Assembly (NCBI GenBank): GCA_026770585.1
Contig: MU646616.1
Coordinates: 184,234 to 198,390, forward strand
Reading direction: 5' to 3'
Source: Baffinella frigidus
Lineage: Eukaryota; Cryptophyceae; Cryptomonadales; Baffinellaceae
Length of the DNA stretch: 14,157 nucleotides
The notes beneath the pieces are model-generated. The model saw nothing but the letters and a program-made list of their open reading frames with translations, was not told where the DNA came from and made no database searches. This document shows, piece by piece, positions 9,501-13,319 of the stretch (positions are counted from its first letter, which is position 1; each line of letters begins with the position of its first letter). The position numbers and the translations under genes were made by a program.

Positions 9501-12500
9501 GCACCTGGGTGTTGGCAAAGCGGTTGTTTGCCAGGCCGCTTGGCCGACTATTCCTAAGTTGACACGCCGAGTGCTTGATACAAACCCGTCAACTTTGCAG
9601 CTGGAAAGAGCCTGGTCTCACCAAATCGGCGAGCCCAAATAGACCGAGGCAGAGGAAAGGTGGCGGACCTCTAGCGCTGCCTGCGTTTCATTCTGGCGCG
9701 CCCTGAAGGCTTTCTATTCGCCCTTTTGTACTGGATTTCTGTGCTCACATACTTTTCAGGACGAGGCAGAATAAAAGGGAGGCAGCGGCTGTCGTATTGG
9801 ACCTGGTTCTTGGCGAAGCGGTCGTTGGCCAGACGCACCAGCACCGCGAAGTAGCTCTCATCCTGATTCGTTTCGGGTTTAAGGTTTAGGGTGTAGGGTT
9901 TAGGGTTTAGGGTTTAGGGTTCCAGGTTTCGGATTTCGGGTTGATGCTACTTCGCGGTGCTGAAACCCTCAACCCTAAGCCCTCACCCGCATGACCCCCA
10001 AACCCTCAAACTCAAAGGTTTCAGTTTGGTTAGGGTTTAGGGTTTAGGGTTTCATCTCCACGAGGTAGCTCTCGCCCTGCCATTGACATCCAAGGCAGTT
10101 GAGTGCGTTCACGGTTTTGGGATGAGGGTGTCATGTTTCGTGACACCAAACCCAGAGGCCTTTCAGTGGGTCTACGCTTCCATGTTCCATGTTCCGTGTT
10201 CCGTGTTCCGTGTGCCGGTTTAGGGTTTGGGGCCCAGGTGGTTTTTACAAGGCGGGGAAGCGTGTGCGGAGCATTCGATCCCGGTTGTGTGCCCCGTGAG
10301 CGCAAACCCCTGAACCCTGAACCCTCAAACACAAACCCCCAAGAGCGGTACCGCGATAAGCTTGCCGTCCTCGAGGACTGGCGCGTCGATCTTGAGCGCC
10401 GAAGTGCGCACCCCTACTATCACGTGCCGCTTCCTGTTTGAGGGTTGAGGGTTGACCCCTAAACGGCAGTACCCCACTCCCCCACCATCACGTGCCTTTT
10501 CCTGCAAGACGGCGCCCGAGTACCACCGTCACCACGTGGGAGGCCAGAGCAACGGCAGCACCTCCCTACTATCACGTGCCGCTTCCTGTTTGAGGGTTGA
10601 GGGTTGAGTGGTTAGGGTGCAGACCCCTACACGGCAGTACCCCACTCCACCGCCATCACGTGCCACTTCCTGGCACCCTGCACCCTACACCCTACACCTT
10701 AAACCCTACACCCTACGAGGGTCCACCCTTTAATAGTGCTAGTAAGAACGAATTGTGTAGCAATTTTCGTTGCCAGGAAATGAAAGAAAAATAGGTCTCC
10801 CCCGATAAGGCTCTTCCTGCAAGAGCATCGCCTGGTCTACGGCGTGGGTGAGCATCGCTCTCTCTCTCTCGGTCGGTAGGGTGTAGCATGTACGGCACGA
10901 CCTCACGCAATCGCCGTGGGTTGGGTTTGAGGTACCGGAGGCATGAGGAGTGCAGGGTGGAGGGGGTAAGGGGTAGGGGGTAGGGGGTAGGGGGTAGGTT
11001 TCAGGTACCACTGAGCGCCACCGACGGCCACGCGACCAGACTCCTTCTCGTCGGAGGGCGGGTGGTACCTAACACCCAACCCCTAACACTTACCCCCTAC
11101 CCCGACACCCCGACACCCAACACCCTACACTCTTTATGACTCCTAAACCCTCAACCCTCAACCTTAAAACCTAAACCATACTGCATGAACCATGCACACA
11201 GCACACAACCCTACAAACAAAGCCCGAAGAGAGCTTTCACACACAAATCGACCTTTGGAAACACAATGGGCAAGCACCAGGCTCGCGGAAGATCCTCGCC
11301 CTGCCTCACGCGGGTTGACTGCCAGACTATTCTCAACTTGACATGCTGCATGTGCGGTACAAATGCTTCAACTTTGGCGCTGGAACGTACCCGAGGGAGA
11401 TTCCGGACTAGCGGAAGCCGGTTGCAAAAAAACAATCAACCCGTAGAAACCCCCCTATGTTCCTACAGGTTGCCTACCGCAGGGTCTTAGGTCTTATCGC
11501 TTAGGGGTGATTCGAAATCCCTTCGTAGCCCGCTGTGTGGTTCCGCTGTCCGAGCGCGTGTGCTGACTCTGGGGATACAGCCCCGTGTGTAAAATCACTC
11601 CGGTCATCCTACACGGGGCTGGCCCGCTGTGTGGGTACCCGAGGGAGATGCCGGACTCGCCCTAGGTCTTATCGCTTAGGGGTTATTCAAAATCCCTTCG
11701 TAGCCCGCTGTATGGGTACCAAATCCCTTGGTAGCCTGCTGTGTGGGTACCCAATCGCTTGGTAGCGGGGGGTGTGGGTACCCGAGGGAGATGCCGGACT
11801 CGCGGAAGCCCGCGGCGCGCGCCACCTCCATCAACTTCCGAGCTGCCTGTGTCGGGTGTACCATTCAGGGTTCAGGGTGTAAGAGTGAAGCCAAAACGTC
11901 TTTTCTCGTCATGTGAGAAACACGAACACGCCCAGATGGTGAATGAGTACACGACGGAGGCGCGCTACCTCGGTCATCTGCCGGGCTGCCTTGATCCGGG
12001 GAAACTTGTTTTTCTTTCATTTGATTTCAACGAAAACTATCACACAATTCGTTCTTACTAGTAATATTAAAGCATTTGTGTAGTAATTTTCGTTGCCATC
12101 AAATGAAAGAAAAATAGGTTTCCCCGGATAAGCCTGCCTGCACGGTGTTGACTCGTCATTATGCGAGAAACACGAATACGTACCTCCATCAGTTTCCGCA
12201 CAGCCTTTCAACCCACACAGTCTTTGTTCGCTATGTGAGAAACACGGACACGCGTCTTGCCATATGGTGTAAGGTGTATTGCACTGCCAGGACGGAGTTT
12301 TTGTTTTAGTCAACTCACCAGCGAATGTGTAGTAAAGAAGTACACGTTCTGTGTACCTCGTTTCTAAAGTTGACAGACTTATGGGTGAATTGACTTTGAC
12401 AAAATCTCCGCCCTGGCTTTGTATTGCGCTACCGCCATCAGCTTCCGTGCTGCCTGGTCAAGGTTGCGGGCTTGGGGTTCAGGGTTTCGGGTTCCGGGTT

Positions 12501-12612
12501 TCAGGATTTCGGGTTTCGGGTTTCGGGTTTCGGGTTTGGGATTTAGGGTTTAGGGTCTAGGGTTTAGGATTTAGGGTTTAGGGTCTAGGGTTTAGGGTTA
12601 TAGAGTGAAAGA

Positions 12613-12662
<50 letters not shown>

Positions 12663-13288
12663 AAAGAGTATCTCTACCGGAGTTGGCAGACAGACAGACC
12701 TCGAGGTCGCGGCATTGGACGTGGAGGATGAAGGGCTCGTGCTTGAAGAACGCCACGCCGGGCGTCGAAGGCGCGCGCGCCAGCGCCTCCGACACCTGCG
12801 CGCAACGCCGCAATTTGCTATGTTAGCTTCCAAATTCCATCTTAAAGGTGTAAATTTGCCCATTCCAATGGAAAGGTGGAATTTGCTATCTTAGCCTTTA
12901 CATAGCCTTACCATATCACACACAGACCCCTCGTAAGATAGCAAACGGCGTCATCCTGCACTGGACAAGGAGGATGAAGGGCTTGTGCTTGAAAAACGAA
13001 ATGGCATTGCAGTCGTAAGACCAGCGCCTCCGACACCTGCGCGCAAGGCTATATTAGCCTTGGCTATATTAGCCTTGGCTATATTTGCTATATTAGCCTC
13101 CAAAGTCCATCTTAAGGTTGTGAATTTTCCCAACGCCTCGGATGCCTGAAGGATGTAGAGTTTAGGGGGTAAGTTTTATGCTAGCGCGCGCCCGCAACAC
13201 CTGTGCGCACCCGTGTCTCTGTCGGTTGAGGAGAGAGAGAGAGCGAGCGAGCGAGAGAGAGAGAGAGAGAGAGAACGTGAGAGAGAAC

Positions 13289-13319
<31 letters not shown>

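Larger units (their letters stand above)
8505..9802 (-). other. intron E5-E6
   Basis: Holds an ATTCTGG-type element (9690-9772), an AAGTTGAC palindromic element, a TIR element (9292-9485), smaller hairpins at 9024-9075 and 9206-9285, two short tandem duplications (8669-8734, 9100-9135) and an 80-bp acceptor-side copy of E6 (8840-8930). No gene. Confidence 0.78.
9863..10351 (-). other. intron E4-E5
   Basis: Telomere-like repeats (9873-9942, 10026-10052 and short remnants), a 10-bp tandem repeat of GTTCCGT type (10185-10214) and two copies of the start of E5, one inverted. No gene. Confidence 0.8.
10434..11781 (-). other. intron E3-E4
   Basis: Holds two donor-side copies of E3, 31-bp tandem repeats, a duplicated 55-bp segment (11488-11543 and 11664-11718), one palindromic AAGTTGAC element, C-rich and G-rich telomere-like stretches, half of a TCCGGGG-type element and three acceptor-side copies of E4. 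An open coding-like stretch at 11003-11069 is unexplained. Confidence 0.8.
11847..12699 (-). other. intron E2-E3
   Basis: Holds a (GA)n tract, a telomere-like block (12468-12599), one TCCGGGG-type inverted-repeat element, three decayed copies of the E3 acceptor side and three copies of a GTGAGAAACACGAACACG-like motif (11910, 12160, 12235). No independent gene seen. Confidence 0.8.
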
